Shown: positions 18,554 to 26,739 of the stretch, piece after piece
Layout: every line of letters begins with the position of its first letter
Position numbering within the stretch: the first letter of the stretch is position 1
Assembly: GCF_052044135.1 (NCBI RefSeq)
Contig: NZ_JBQDYF010000012.1
Span: forward strand, 1 to 64,000
Direction of reading: 5' to 3'
Source: Salinisphaera sp052044135
Lineage (GTDB): Bacteria; Pseudomonadota; Gammaproteobacteria; Nevskiales; Salinisphaeraceae
Length of the DNA stretch: 64,000 bases
Translations under genes and position numbers: made by a program
Notes under the pieces: model-generated
The model's input: the letters and a program-made list of their open reading frames with translations, nothing else
What the model was told of the DNA's origin: nothing
Database searches by the model: none

Positions 18554-20011
18554 ATGAACGACACCTGGAACCAACTGGTCGCGGTGCTGCCGCCGATTTT
18601 CACCTGCCTCGCCGTGATCGGCGTGATGGCAGCCATCGCCTGCAAGCGCAACCACGGCTCGGCCGTCGCCATCACGGTGGTGGGGCTGAATCTGGCGCTG
18701 GTCTCACTGCTGGCCGTGCTCGCGGTCACGCCGATCCAAGTCACGCCGCTGTTCGTCATCGACGATTACGCGGTGTTCTTCTGGGCGGTGATTCTGGTCG
18801 CGGCTCTCGCCACCTGTACCTTTGCCGGCGCGTACTTCGAGGGGCTCGACGACAATCGCGAGGAGTTCTATATCCTCGTCGCATCGTCGGTGCTCGGCGG
18901 CATGGCGCTGGTCGCCAGCCGTCACTTCGCCTCGCTGTTCATCGGCCTGGAACTGCTGTCGGTGCCGCTGTACGGCATGATCGCCTACACCTACCGCGAA
19001 CGGCAGTCGCTGGAAGCCGGCTTCAAGTACATGGTGCTCTCCGGCGCCGCCTCCTCGTTCCTGCTGTTCGGCATGGCGCTGCTGTACGCGGCCTCGGGCC
19101 ATCTGGACTATGAAGGCCTGGCTGTCGCCCTGCAGTCGGGCGCTCCCGGCCACGCCTGGGTGCTGATGGGCGTGGGCATGATCCTGGTCGCGCTCACCTT
19201 CAAGCTGTCGCTCGTGCCCTTCCACGTCTGGACACCCGACGTCTACGAAGGCGCTCCCGCGCCGGTGTCGACCTTCCTCGCGACGGTCAGCAAGACAGCG
19301 GTGTTCGCCCTGCTGATGCGCTTCTTCTTCCTTGCGCCGGTGGCCCACGATCCCTGGCTGCTGACACTGGTGGGCGTGATCGCCTTCCTGTCGATGTTCG
19401 CCGGCAACCTGCTGGCCCTGCGCCAGACCAATATCAAGCGCATTCTGGGTTACTCGTCGATCGCCCACATCGGTTATCTGCTGACCGTGATCGTCGCCGG
19501 CATCCCGCTGTCGATCGAGGCCACCGGCGTGTATCTGGCGACCTACGTCGGCACCACGCTGGGCGCTTTCGGTGTGGTCTCGCTGGTCTCCAGCCCGTTC
19601 GCCGGGCGCGATGCAGCCCACCTCGACCATTATCGCGGCCTGTACTGGAAGCGTCCGATCCTGGCGGTATCGATGGCGATCATGATGCTCTCGCTGGCCG
19701 GCATCCCGCTGACCATGGGCTTCATCGGGAAGTTCTACATTCTGTCGGTGGCGGTCGCCGCCGGTCTGTGGTGGCTGGTCGCCGGCATCATCATCGGCAG
19801 CGGCATCGGCCTGTTCTACTACCTGCGCGTGATGGCTCTGCTGTTCATGGAACGCCCGGCCGACGCACGCGAGCCGGCCACCGGCGGTATGGGCCAGACG
19901 GCCGGCACCGTCGTGATCTGGCTGCTGGCGGCGGTGACGATCATCGTCGGCATCTACCCGACCTGGCTGATCGATCTGGTCGGCGCTTCGAGCATCGCCG
20001 GCATCGGCTGA
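18554..20011 (+). CDS. nuoN: NADH-quinone oxidoreductase subunit N
   Basis: This is the third antiporter-like subunit, 485 residues, and the last gene of the operon. Diagnostic segments are FIGLELLSVPLYGMIAY, FKLSLVPFHVWTPDVYEGAPAPV and TNIKRILGYSSIAHIGY. It begins 12 bp after nuoM and is followed 23 bp later by a strong terminator, so the operon ends here. Confidence 0.97.
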   Translation: MNDTWNQLVAVLPPIFTCLAVIGVMAAIACKRNHGSAVAITVVGLNLALVSLLAVLAVTPIQVTPLFVIDDYAVFFWAVILVAALATCTFAGAYFEGLDDNREEFYILVASSVLGGMALVASRHFASLFIGLELLSVPLYGMIAYTYRERQSLEAGFKYMVLSGAASSFLLFGMALLYAASGHLDYEGLAVALQSGAPGHAWVLMGVGMILVALTFKLSLVPFHVWTPDVYEGAPAPVSTFLATVSKTAVFALLMRFFFLAPVAHDPWLLTLVGVIAFLSMFAGNLLALRQTNIKRILGYSSIAHIGYLLTVIVAGIPLSIEATGVYLATYVGTTLGAFGVVSLVSSPFAGRDAAHLDHYRGLYWKRPILAVSMAIMMLSLAGIPLTMGFIGKFYILSVAVAAGLWWLVAGIIIGSGIGLFYYLRVMALLFMERPADAREPATGGMGQTAGTVVIWLLAAVTIIVGIYPTWLIDLVGASSIAGIG

Positions 20012-20034
20012 TACGCGAGCGCATCGATACGCAT

Positions 20035-20062
20035 GAAAAAGCCCGCGAACGCGGGCTTTTTC
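20035..20062. terminator. Terminator after the nuo operon
   Basis: A perfect 12-bp stem (GAAAAAGCCCGC / GCGGGCTTTTTC) with loop GAAC. The A run on one side and T run on the other make it usable on both strands, serving nuoN and the converging dehydrogenase gene. Confidence 0.95.
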
Positions 20063-20091
20063 ATGCGCGCTCGTCAGCAGGCAACGACCGA

Positions 20092-21507
20092 TCAGATTCG
20101 AACGACCGCCCCCGGGTTGAGCCGGTTATGCGGGTCGAACGCGGCCTTGAGCGCGCGCAGCATGTCGATCTCGACCGCCGGCTTGAGACGCACGATCTCA
20201 TCGACCTTCAACCGCCCCACCCCGTGCTCGGCGGCGATGGAGCCGCGCATGGCGGCGACCCGATCGTGAACCAGGCGATGCAACTCGGCTTCATGGCGCC
20301 GGAACTCGGCGTCTTCCATCGCCCGTGGCCGCGTCAGGTTGAAGTGCAGATTTCCGTCGCCCACATGGCCGAACACGCACGGCCGGATATCCGGTACGGC
20401 GGCATGCAGTCGCGGTGTCATGTCGGCAATGAACGCTGGTAACTTCGACACCGGCAGCGAAATATCATGCTTGATCGAGGCCCCGGCCGCGGTCTGGGCC
20501 GGCGGGATCGACGTACGCAGGCGCCATAAGTCCGCCATCGCTTCGGGCGTCTCGCCGAGTACGTGATCGACGATATCCCCTTCCGTCGTGGCATGTCGCA
20601 GCGTATCTCTACAGGTCGCGGCGAGCCAGTCGCCAGCAGCCGAGATGGCCACCTCGACCAGCAGATACCAGTCGGCGCGTGTGGCAAACGGCACACGGCA
20701 ATCGACGGAATAATCACAGGCCAGCTCGAGCGCCTGGGCCGAGATCAGTTCGCAACCGACGACGTGCTGGCCGGTGTCGCGCCGCAGGCGCGCGGCCAGA
20801 CGCACGCCCGCGGCCACATCCGCCAGCGCGCAGAATGCGACGGCACGTTGCCGTGGCGGGTCTGCCAGTTCCAGCACGGCGGCTGTCATGATGCCGAGCG
20901 TGCCTTCGGAGCCGACGAACACGTCGTTCAGATCGTAACCGCTATTGTCCTTGCGCAGCCCGGTGAGATTGTCCCAGACGCGCCCGTCCGCCAGCACGAC
21001 TTCCAGCCCCAACACGCGATCGCGCGTGTTGCCGTAGTGCACGACATTGAGCCCGCCGGCGTTGGTCGCGAGATTGCCACCGATACGACAGCGCTCGCTC
21101 GACGCGAGTTGAATCGGTAGATAGAAACCGGCGGCCTCCGCGGCACGCTGCGCATCCGCCAGCGTGCAACCCGCCTCGACCGTCATCGTGGCGTTGTCGG
21201 CATCGATCTCCCGGATATGATCCAGACGCTCGAGGCTGAGAATCACCTGCCGTCGCGGATCGTCCGCCGCGGATCCACCGACCGTGCCGGTATTACCGGA
21301 CTGCGGCACGATCGCGGCGTCGAAGCGCGCGGCCACGGTCACGATGCGCGCCACCTCGTCGACATTGGCCGGGCGCACGATCGCCGCCGCCTGCGGCTCG
21401 AACGCCCCTCGCCATTCGGTGAGATAGTGCGCGGCGGCCTCGCCTTCGACGATGACCTGCTCGGCGCCGACCACCTCGGCCAGCGCCGTGATCAATGTTT
21501 CGCTCAT
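20092..21507 (-). CDS. FAD-linked D-2-hydroxyacid dehydrogenase
   Basis: This 471-residue protein has a PCMH-type FAD-binding domain (QSGNTGTVGGSAADD, residues about 69-83; GGNLATNAGGLNVVHYGNTRD, about 143-163) followed by the GlcD/D-LDH C-terminal domain. Metal and substrate residues of the family appear in FGHVGDGNLHFN and AAEHGVGRLK. The whole resembles D-2-hydroxyglutarate dehydrogenase more than D-lactate dehydrogenase. In proteobacteria that enzyme removes D-2-hydroxyglutarate made by SerA. It lies three bases past the stop of the epimerase gene and so is probably co-transcribed with it. Confidence 0.85.
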   Translation of the reverse strand: MSETLITALAEVVGAEQVIVEGEAAAHYLTEWRGAFEPQAAAIVRPANVDEVARIVTVAARFDAAIVPQSGNTGTVGGSAADDPRRQVILSLERLDHIREIDADNATMTVEAGCTLADAQRAAEAAGFYLPIQLASSERCRIGGNLATNAGGLNVVHYGNTRDRVLGLEVVLADGRVWDNLTGLRKDNSGYDLNDVFVGSEGTLGIMTAAVLELADPPRQRAVAFCALADVAAGVRLAARLRRDTGQHVVGCELISAQALELACDYSVDCRVPFATRADWYLLVEVAISAAGDWLAATCRDTLRHATTEGDIVDHVLGETPEAMADLWRLRTSIPPAQTAAGASIKHDISLPVSKLPAFIADMTPRLHAAVPDIRPCVFGHVGDGNLHFNLTRPRAMEDAEFRRHEAELHRLVHDRVAAMRGSIAAEHGVGRLKVDEIVRLKPAVEIDMLRALKAAFDPHNRLNPGAVVRI

Positions 21508-21510
21508 CGG

Positions 21511-22407
21511 TCAGCGCCCCACGAGATCATTCAAGGCCGCCTCGAGTTCGGGATACTCGAACACATAGCCGGCCGATTCCAACGCGCGTGGCACCGCCCG
21601 CTGCCCGGTCAGCAGCAGACGCGCCATTTCGCCGACCATGGCTTTCAACGCCGGGCCCGGCACCCAGGCAAACGAGGGCCGGTGCAGAACGCGCGCCAAC
21701 GTCCGGGTGAAAACGCGATTGGTCACCGGCTTCGGCGCCGTGAGATTGTAGGCACCCTGACAGCTCGTCTCGCGCATCAGAAAGCGAATCGCGCCGACCT
21801 CGTCGCGAACATGAATCCAGGGCATGTACTGGCGGCCGCTACCGAAATGCCCGCCCAGACCGAACTTGAACGGCGTGATCATCTGCGCCAGCGCGCCTTC
21901 GTTCTTCCCAAGCACGATCCCGGTCCGGATGAAGCAGACGCGCACACCGTATTCATCGCGCGCCCGCGCGGCTTCGCCTTCCCAGTCGGCACAGAGCCGC
22001 GACTGGAACTCGTGGCCCGCCGGCTCGCTTTCGTCCAGCACGTCATCGCCACGTGCGCCATAAAACCCGACCGCCGAGCCGCTGATCAGCACGTCCGGCT
22101 TTGTGTGGCATCGACCGATGAAATCCACGAGATCCCGCGTAACCGAAAGCCGACTTTCGCGCATCTCGCGCTTGCGCGCCTCGGTCCAACGCCCGGCGGC
22201 CAGATTCTCGCCGGCGAGGTTGATCACCGCGCGCGGCTCGCTCGCCTGCGCCAACGATTCGACCGGCACGACGCTGGCGGGCAGCACGCGTCGTGCTTTT
22301 GCCGCATCGCGCGTCAATACTTCCACCGTCCAGCCATCGGCCAGAAGATCAGTAACCAGGTGCCGGCCGATGAAGCCGGTGCCGCCGGTGATGAGTACGT
22401 TGTTCAT
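21511..22407 (-). CDS. TIGR01777-family epimerase (YfcH-like)
   Basis: This is an extended short-chain dehydrogenase of 298 residues. The N-terminal NAD(P)-binding motif is LITGGTGFIGRHL, followed by INLAGENLAAGRW and the catalytic SGSAVGFYGARGDD segment, where the Tyr sits in a modified YxxxK site. The C-terminal DUF1731-type segment includes PGPALKAMVGEMARLLLTGQRAVP. Members are related to the cell-division-inhibitor SulA-like E. coli YfcH and to plant plastid epimerases; substrates are unknown. The start follows an AGGAG site; the longer frame runs into the tRNA gene. Confidence 0.87.
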   Translation of the reverse strand: MNNVLITGGTGFIGRHLVTDLLADGWTVEVLTRDAAKARRVLPASVVPVESLAQASEPRAVINLAGENLAAGRWTEARKREMRESRLSVTRDLVDFIGRCHTKPDVLISGSAVGFYGARGDDVLDESEPAGHEFQSRLCADWEGEAARARDEYGVRVCFIRTGIVLGKNEGALAQMITPFKFGLGGHFGSGRQYMPWIHVRDEVGAIRFLMRETSCQGAYNLTAPKPVTNRVFTRTLARVLHRPSFAWVPGPALKAMVGEMARLLLTGQRAVPRALESAGYVFEYPELEAALNDLVGR

Positions 22408-22504
22408 GCGTCGCTGCTCCTGAAGGGCGCTGCGCGCGCCGACGTTCCGGATCATGAGAATCCGCTTGCATTGTGCCGCCCAACGCGGGTCTAATGGCAA
22501 GCGT

Positions 22505-22580
22505 GCGGCGGTAGCTCAGTTGGTAGAGCGCGACCCTCCCACGGTCGAGGTCGCGAGTTCGAATCTCGTCCGCCGCTCCA
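22505..22580 (+). tRNA. tRNA-Gly (CCC anticodon)
   Basis: A 76-nt cloverleaf with encoded CCA. The acceptor stem GCGGCGG pairs with CCGCCGC, the anticodon stem CGACC/GGTCG encloses the loop CTCCCAC (anticodon CCC), and the T-loop is TTCGAAT. The discriminator base is T, as in other bacterial tRNA-Gly. Confidence 0.97.
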
Positions 22581-22606
22581 TTCAATGCCTTGGCCGACCC
22601 GTCCGT

Positions 22607-23170
22607 CTATCGCCGGGTGAGCAGTTGCCGTTGCTTGAGCGCGTGTACGACAGCCGCGGCCAGCGCGTCGGCCCGGCTCGACAGATGCCGCGAGCGGCCA
22701 TCGTCGATGGCGAATCTTGCCATCACCTTCTGGGTCTTCGCGTCGATCAAACTCACGCGGTAGCCGATTCGGCCGTCATCGAGAATACGGCGCGATGCGG
22801 CTTTCGGATCCGCCAGCTCGATGACCACGATCGCCTGTGCGCCGCTGTTCAAGGCGGCCCGATGCCGGCTATCGCCATTCTGCGGCCGCGTCGGCGGCGC
22901 GGCCTGGAGCATGGTGTCGCAGGCATGCCCCGCCGACAGCAAATGACGGCACAGGGCTTTTTCGTAGGCCCCCTCGACCGCGAGGTCGCTGAACGCGGCG
23001 TAGGCCAGGAAACCGTCGTAATGGGTGTGGGCAGCACCTGGCGAGACGAACCCCTGCGTGGGCAGGCCGGCGCAGCCGGCGACCGACAACACCACCGCGA
23101 TGGCGAGGATCGGCAGGCGTACTCGCCAAGTCAATCGGGACAAGGACACGGGGCTAGCGACTCGGTTCAT
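22607..23170 (-). CDS. Putative lipoprotein, unknown function
   Basis: This 187-residue protein has a lipoprotein signal peptide with a lipobox (LSVAGC) placing the lipidated Cys at residue 33. The mature part alternates short helices and strands, with a C-terminal region (VSLIDAKTQKVMARFAIDDGRS...DALAAAVVHALKQRQLL) like outer-membrane proteins built on YIDA/DUF-type lipoprotein folds. I do not recognise the family. It lies 60 bp past the ArsA-like gene on the same strand and could be the last gene of that transcript. Confidence 0.6.
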   Translation of the reverse strand: MNRVASPVSLSRLTWRVRLPILAIAVVLSVAGCAGLPTQGFVSPGAAHTHYDGFLAYAAFSDLAVEGAYEKALCRHLLSAGHACDTMLQAAPPTRPQNGDSRHRAALNSGAQAIVVIELADPKAASRRILDDGRIGYRVSLIDAKTQKVMARFAIDDGRSRHLSSRADALAAAVVHALKQRQLLTRR

Positions 23171-23230
23171 CGCGCAAGGCTAGCGGCAACGCAGCCGGTT
23201 CGCCAGCGCGCCGCCCGATTTTCACGCCGG

Positions 23231-24196
23231 TCACGGCGCGATGTTCGGCCCCGGCAGCTGGTCCGCCAGTTGTTCCAGCTGTTCCCGGCCCACGATATCG
23301 CGAGCGCTCTGGGCCACTTCGACCAGGGCGTGTACGGCGAAACGTTCGCGGATCTCGTCCAGGTACTCGTTCTGCTGGGCCACCCGTTCGGCAACGAAGG
23401 CGCTGTCGGTATCGGCCGGCCAGAGTCGATTCACGAACAGTTCGCCGACCGGAATGCCCGCCTCTTCGAGCTGGGCGATGAGACGCACGGTTTCCTCGAT
23501 CGGCAGACGCTCGGCCAGTAACACCGGATGAAACAGGGCCTCTCGATGCAGACGCTGGCGTGACCGCGCGAACCGCTCGGCGCGCTGGCGCAGACGCGAC
23601 AGCACCCGATCGTCGCGATCCGGCTCCGACACACCGGCCATGGAACGCCACATGCCCTGCAGCCGGTTCACCTTGGCCCGCTGGCCGGCCAGCCCTTCGA
23701 CCCAGGCACCCAGCATCGACGGCAGGGTGAGCAGCCGCAGTGTATGCCCGGTGGGCGCGGTATCGAACACGATGCGGTCGTAATCGCCGGGCGCGGCATC
23801 CATCAGGCGAGTGAAGCGATCGAACAGCGCCGACTCCGCGGTGCCCGGTGCCTGCACCGCCAGCTTGAGATGGCGATCCAGGGCCGGCAGCACCGCCTTG
23901 GAGACCGCCTCGCGCGCGTCCTCGCGAATCGAATCCACATAGCGCTCGGCGTCGGCGGTCGGGTCGATTTCCATGGCCCAGAGATGGTCGCCGGCAACCG
24001 TGGGCGCGTCGCCCAGCTTCGTGCCCAGCAGATCCGACACCGAATGGGCCGGATCGGTGGAGACCAGCAGCGTGCGCTCGCCGGCCGCGGCCAGGCGCAG
24101 CGCATGCGCCGCCGCCAGCGTGGTCTTGCCGACGCCGCCCTTGCCGCCGAACAGAAAGAAGCGCGTGGGTTCGTGGTGGTCGTGGTCGTGCGCCAT
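23231..24196 (-). CDS. ArsA/Get3-type ATPase
   Basis: This 321-residue single-domain P-loop ATPase belongs to the ArsA/Get3 branch. The deviant Walker A GGKGGVGKTT (residues 17-26) has the signature lysine, switch I is DPAHSVSDLLG (from Asp48), and switch II is DTAPTGHTLRLL (from Asp145). In ArsA the ATPase drives arsenite export through ArsB, and in Get3 it delivers tail-anchored membrane proteins. The protein has no cysteine at all, so both the ArsA metalloid site and the Get3 zinc CxxC are missing; its N-terminus is instead His/Asp-rich (MAHDHDHHEP). Its ATG overlaps the stop of the small CC-ending gene (TGATG), tying it to the cstA operon. Confidence 0.88.
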   Translation of the reverse strand: MAHDHDHHEPTRFFLFGGKGGVGKTTLAAAHALRLAAAGERTLLVSTDPAHSVSDLLGTKLGDAPTVAGDHLWAMEIDPTADAERYVDSIREDAREAVSKAVLPALDRHLKLAVQAPGTAESALFDRFTRLMDAAPGDYDRIVFDTAPTGHTLRLLTLPSMLGAWVEGLAGQRAKVNRLQGMWRSMAGVSEPDRDDRVLSRLRQRAERFARSRQRLHREALFHPVLLAERLPIEETVRLIAQLEEAGIPVGELFVNRLWPADTDSAFVAERVAQQNEYLDEIRERFAVHALVEVAQSARDIVGREQLEQLADQLPGPNIAP

Positions 24197-24459
24197 CAGC
24201 AGCACACCCCGGCTTCGGGGAATGTCTCCATGCCCATGCGCTGGTGCCAGCGATGAAACGCCTCGATCAGATCCGGGTAGAGTTCCAGCGCGAAGTAGTC
24301 GGCGGGGCCGGGAATACCCAGCGCTTCCAGGAACAACAGCGCCACGAGCACGTCCTCTTCCTTGCGGGCCTCGCGTGCGATGCTCGCCCGCCAGGGGGCC
24401 ACGAACAGCTGGTCGTGATAATCGTTGATGCGGCGCCAAAGACTCTTGTCGTCCGCCAT
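24196..24459 (-). CDS. Small CC-ending protein (cory-CC-star-like)
   Basis: This 87-residue protein is mostly helical and ends Gly-Val-Cys-Cys-stop; these are its only two cysteines. I recall a named family, cory-CC-star, with this C-terminal Cys-Cys and ArsA-type neighbours, and the fit is good. E. coli YbdD and YjiX, partners of the pyruvate carriers CstA and BtsT, also end in Cys-Cys, though they are shorter. A GGAGG site precedes the start, 44 bp past the upstream gene, and the stop overlaps the ATPase start. A role as adaptor or thiol carrier between the ATPase and CstA is inference. Confidence 0.75.
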   Translation of the reverse strand: MADDKSLWRRINDYHDQLFVAPWRASIAREARKEEDVLVALLFLEALGIPGPADYFALELYPDLIEAFHRWHQRMGMETFPEAGVCC

Positions 24460-24503
24460 GCGGCCTCCGCTGGATCTTTCGGGAATGGAACCGCCAGCGA
24501 CCC

Positions 24504-24929
24504 TCAGGCCGCGCGGGAATCGTGCAACTGTGCCATCACCGCGGCGACAATCGTTTCGGGCGGCGGCAACGCGCCCGAGTACAACACCTCACCGTCGAGC
24601 ACGATGGCGGCCGCGGCGCCCGCGCGCGACAGGCTTTTCAGCGAGGCGCCGACACCGCGCCCGGCCCGACGCGACGCGCGCCAGACCGCCGGATACAGCC
24701 ACACCGTGTTGCGCGGGTCGACCACATCGATGACCAACCCCGGCGCCGCGTCGCGCAGGCGCCGGTAGACCGTGCCGACCGATTCCATCACCGCCCGGCT
24801 GTGCGCGTAGTCGGCCGCGCCACCGAGGTCGGTATGCGCCTCACCGAGCCGCCCGCAGCAGCCCGAGCCACTGTGCTGGGCGTCCTGCTCGCGCACGAGG
24901 ATCAAGCGATGTCCGGTACCGATGCTCAT
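24504..24929 (-). CDS. Thioredoxin-fold, ArsD-like Cys-Cys protein
   Basis: I do not recognise a named family for this 141-residue protein. It begins with a strand (HRLILV), then a vicinal Cys24-Cys25 in GSGCCGRLG, and ends with IVLDGEVLYSGALPPPETI, which resembles the C-terminal hairpin of ArsD (LLLLDGETVMAGRYP). The overall pattern suggests a thioredoxin-like fold. ArsD uses vicinal cysteines to hand As(III) to ArsA, and this gene sits with an ArsA-type ATPase. Its ATG overlaps the cstA stop (ATGA), so the two are translationally coupled. The ArsD link is my inference from short motifs. Confidence 0.65.
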   Translation of the reverse strand: MSIGTGHRLILVREQDAQHSGSGCCGRLGEAHTDLGGAADYAHSRAVMESVGTVYRRLRDAAPGLVIDVVDPRNTVWLYPAVWRASRRAGRGVGASLKSLSRAGAAAAIVLDGEVLYSGALPPPETIVAAVMAQLHDSRAA

Positions 24930-26635
24930 GCCTCGTTGGGCACCCCGGCACGACGTTCGCCCCGCTGGCGATTGAGCGCGGTGACCGCTTCCACGATGAG
25001 CCAGGCGGTGAGTACCGCGATCCCGGCATCCATGATCAACAACATCCAGCTGCCTTCCTTGAGAAAGGAGACGAGGTTGAGCAGCAGCGCCCAGCTGGTC
25101 ATGAACAGCAGGAAGGTCAGCGGTACGAGGGCAGCCAGCGGATTGCGATTGCGCGACATCACCCAGACGCTGATCACCGACAGGGCCAGCCCCGCCGTGA
25201 GCTGGTTGGTGGTGCCGAACAGTGTCCAGAGCTGGCCGAAGGCAAAGCCCTTGCCGCCGGCGCCGTTGCCTCCCGGCACCAGGGCCAGCGCCAACGGAAT
25301 CAGCACGGCCAGCGTGGTCAGGATGGTGGTCTTGCCAACCAGGGCCCGAAAGCCGGCCAGTTCGGCGATCTCTTCCAGGATGTAGCGCTGCAGGCGCACG
25401 CCGGTATCCATGGTGGTGCCGGCGAAGGTCACTACCACGACCACGGCGAACGAGGCGCCCAGCTGGGCATCGATGCCGAGATTGGCCAGGAAATGCCCGA
25501 CACCATCGACGAAATGCCCGAGCGCCCCGCCCGACGCCGCGCCAAAGCTGGAATAGGCTGTGTTCCAGTCCGCCGCCGAACCGAGCCCGGCGGTGCAGGC
25601 CAGGATCGCGGCCAGCGCCAGCGAACCCTCGCCCAGCGCCCCGCAGTAGCCGATGTAGCGGGCATCGGTTTCCTTGTCGATCTGTTTGGACGTGGTGCCC
25701 GAGGCGACCAGGCTATGGAAACCCGAGATCGCGCCGCAGGCGATGGTGATGAACAGATACGGGAACCACTGCTTGGTGCCCTCGGCCACGTGGTTCACCG
25801 CCGGCGCCGTGATCTGGTCCCAACCGACGATCACGCCGGCGAAGATCACCGCGAGTGCGACCAGCAACTGCTGACCGTTGATGTAGTCGCGCGGCTGCAG
25901 CAGCAACCACACCGGCAGGCGCGAGGCGAACCAGGTGTAGGCGAAAATGAGGATTACCCAGGTCGTGCGCACCGACAGCCCCACCAGGTGGGCCAGGCCG
26001 TCGACATGAATCGGGTACATCTGGCCGATCGGGATCGCCGCATACAACAGAACCAGCCCGATGATCGACGGAATCAGCACCGCGCCCTTCATGCGATACA
26101 CCCATTGGCCGATGCACATCGCGATCGGGATCACGATCACGGCCGGGATCACCGAGCCCGGGTGTGCTTCGAACAGGATGGCCATCACCACGCCGAACAC
26201 CGCGTTCACCAGCGTCAGCAGGAAGAAGATGATCAGCAGGAACAACGTGCTGGCGCGCGCGCTGATGACCTTGCCGGACAGCGTGCCGATATTCTGGCCA
26301 CGATTACGCGCGGAAGTCACGATGGCGCCGAAATCGTGCACGCCGGCACCGAATATCGTGCCCAGGATCACCCAGGCGATCGCCGGCAGCCAGCCCCAGT
26401 AGACCGCGATCGCCGGCCCGACGATCGGGGCCGCCCCGGCCACCGCCGTGAAGTGGTGGCCCAGCAGGATGTGTTTGTTGGTCGGTACGAAATCGACCCC
26501 GTCCGACAACTCGTGCGACGGCGTCTTGAAGTCCGGGTCCAGCGCATAGACGCGCTCGGCCAGATACCGGGAGTAGAAGCGGTAGCCCAGGTAAAAGGCC
26601 CCCAGCGTTATCACGATCAAATAGAAAGCCGGCAT
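24926..26635 (-). CDS. cstA: CstA-family carbon starvation / pyruvate carrier
   Basis: This 569-residue membrane protein has about 16 hydrophobic segments. The family block HHFTAVAGAAPIVGPAIAVYWGWLPAIAWVILGTIFGAGVHDFGAI is present near residues 58-105, and the later segments SGFHSLVASGTTSKQ and TFAGTTMDTGVRLQRYILEE are diagnostic. E. coli homologues CstA and BtsT take up pyruvate, and peptide uptake has also been proposed. I start at MPAFYLIV because GGGGGA lies just upstream; the longer frame begins at a TTG without such a site. It is first in a four-gene operon. E. coli CstA is about 700 residues, so this is the shorter form. Confidence 0.93.
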   Translation of the reverse strand: MPAFYLIVITLGAFYLGYRFYSRYLAERVYALDPDFKTPSHELSDGVDFVPTNKHILLGHHFTAVAGAAPIVGPAIAVYWGWLPAIAWVILGTIFGAGVHDFGAIVTSARNRGQNIGTLSGKVISARASTLFLLIIFFLLTLVNAVFGVVMAILFEAHPGSVIPAVIVIPIAMCIGQWVYRMKGAVLIPSIIGLVLLYAAIPIGQMYPIHVDGLAHLVGLSVRTTWVILIFAYTWFASRLPVWLLLQPRDYINGQQLLVALAVIFAGVIVGWDQITAPAVNHVAEGTKQWFPYLFITIACGAISGFHSLVASGTTSKQIDKETDARYIGYCGALGEGSLALAAILACTAGLGSAADWNTAYSSFGAASGGALGHFVDGVGHFLANLGIDAQLGASFAVVVVVTFAGTTMDTGVRLQRYILEEIAELAGFRALVGKTTILTTLAVLIPLALALVPGGNGAGGKGFAFGQLWTLFGTTNQLTAGLALSVISVWVMSRNRNPLAALVPLTFLLFMTSWALLLNLVSFLKEGSWMLLIMDAGIAVLTAWLIVEAVTALNRQRGERRAGVPNEA

Positions 26636-26739
26636 GCGCGGTCCCCCGACGGCCGAAACAATGGATACAACGGAATACAATAATGGTAACGACCGCTACC
26701 TAGGCACTGACATTCGACTTATGTCGTAGCCCGCTGTTT

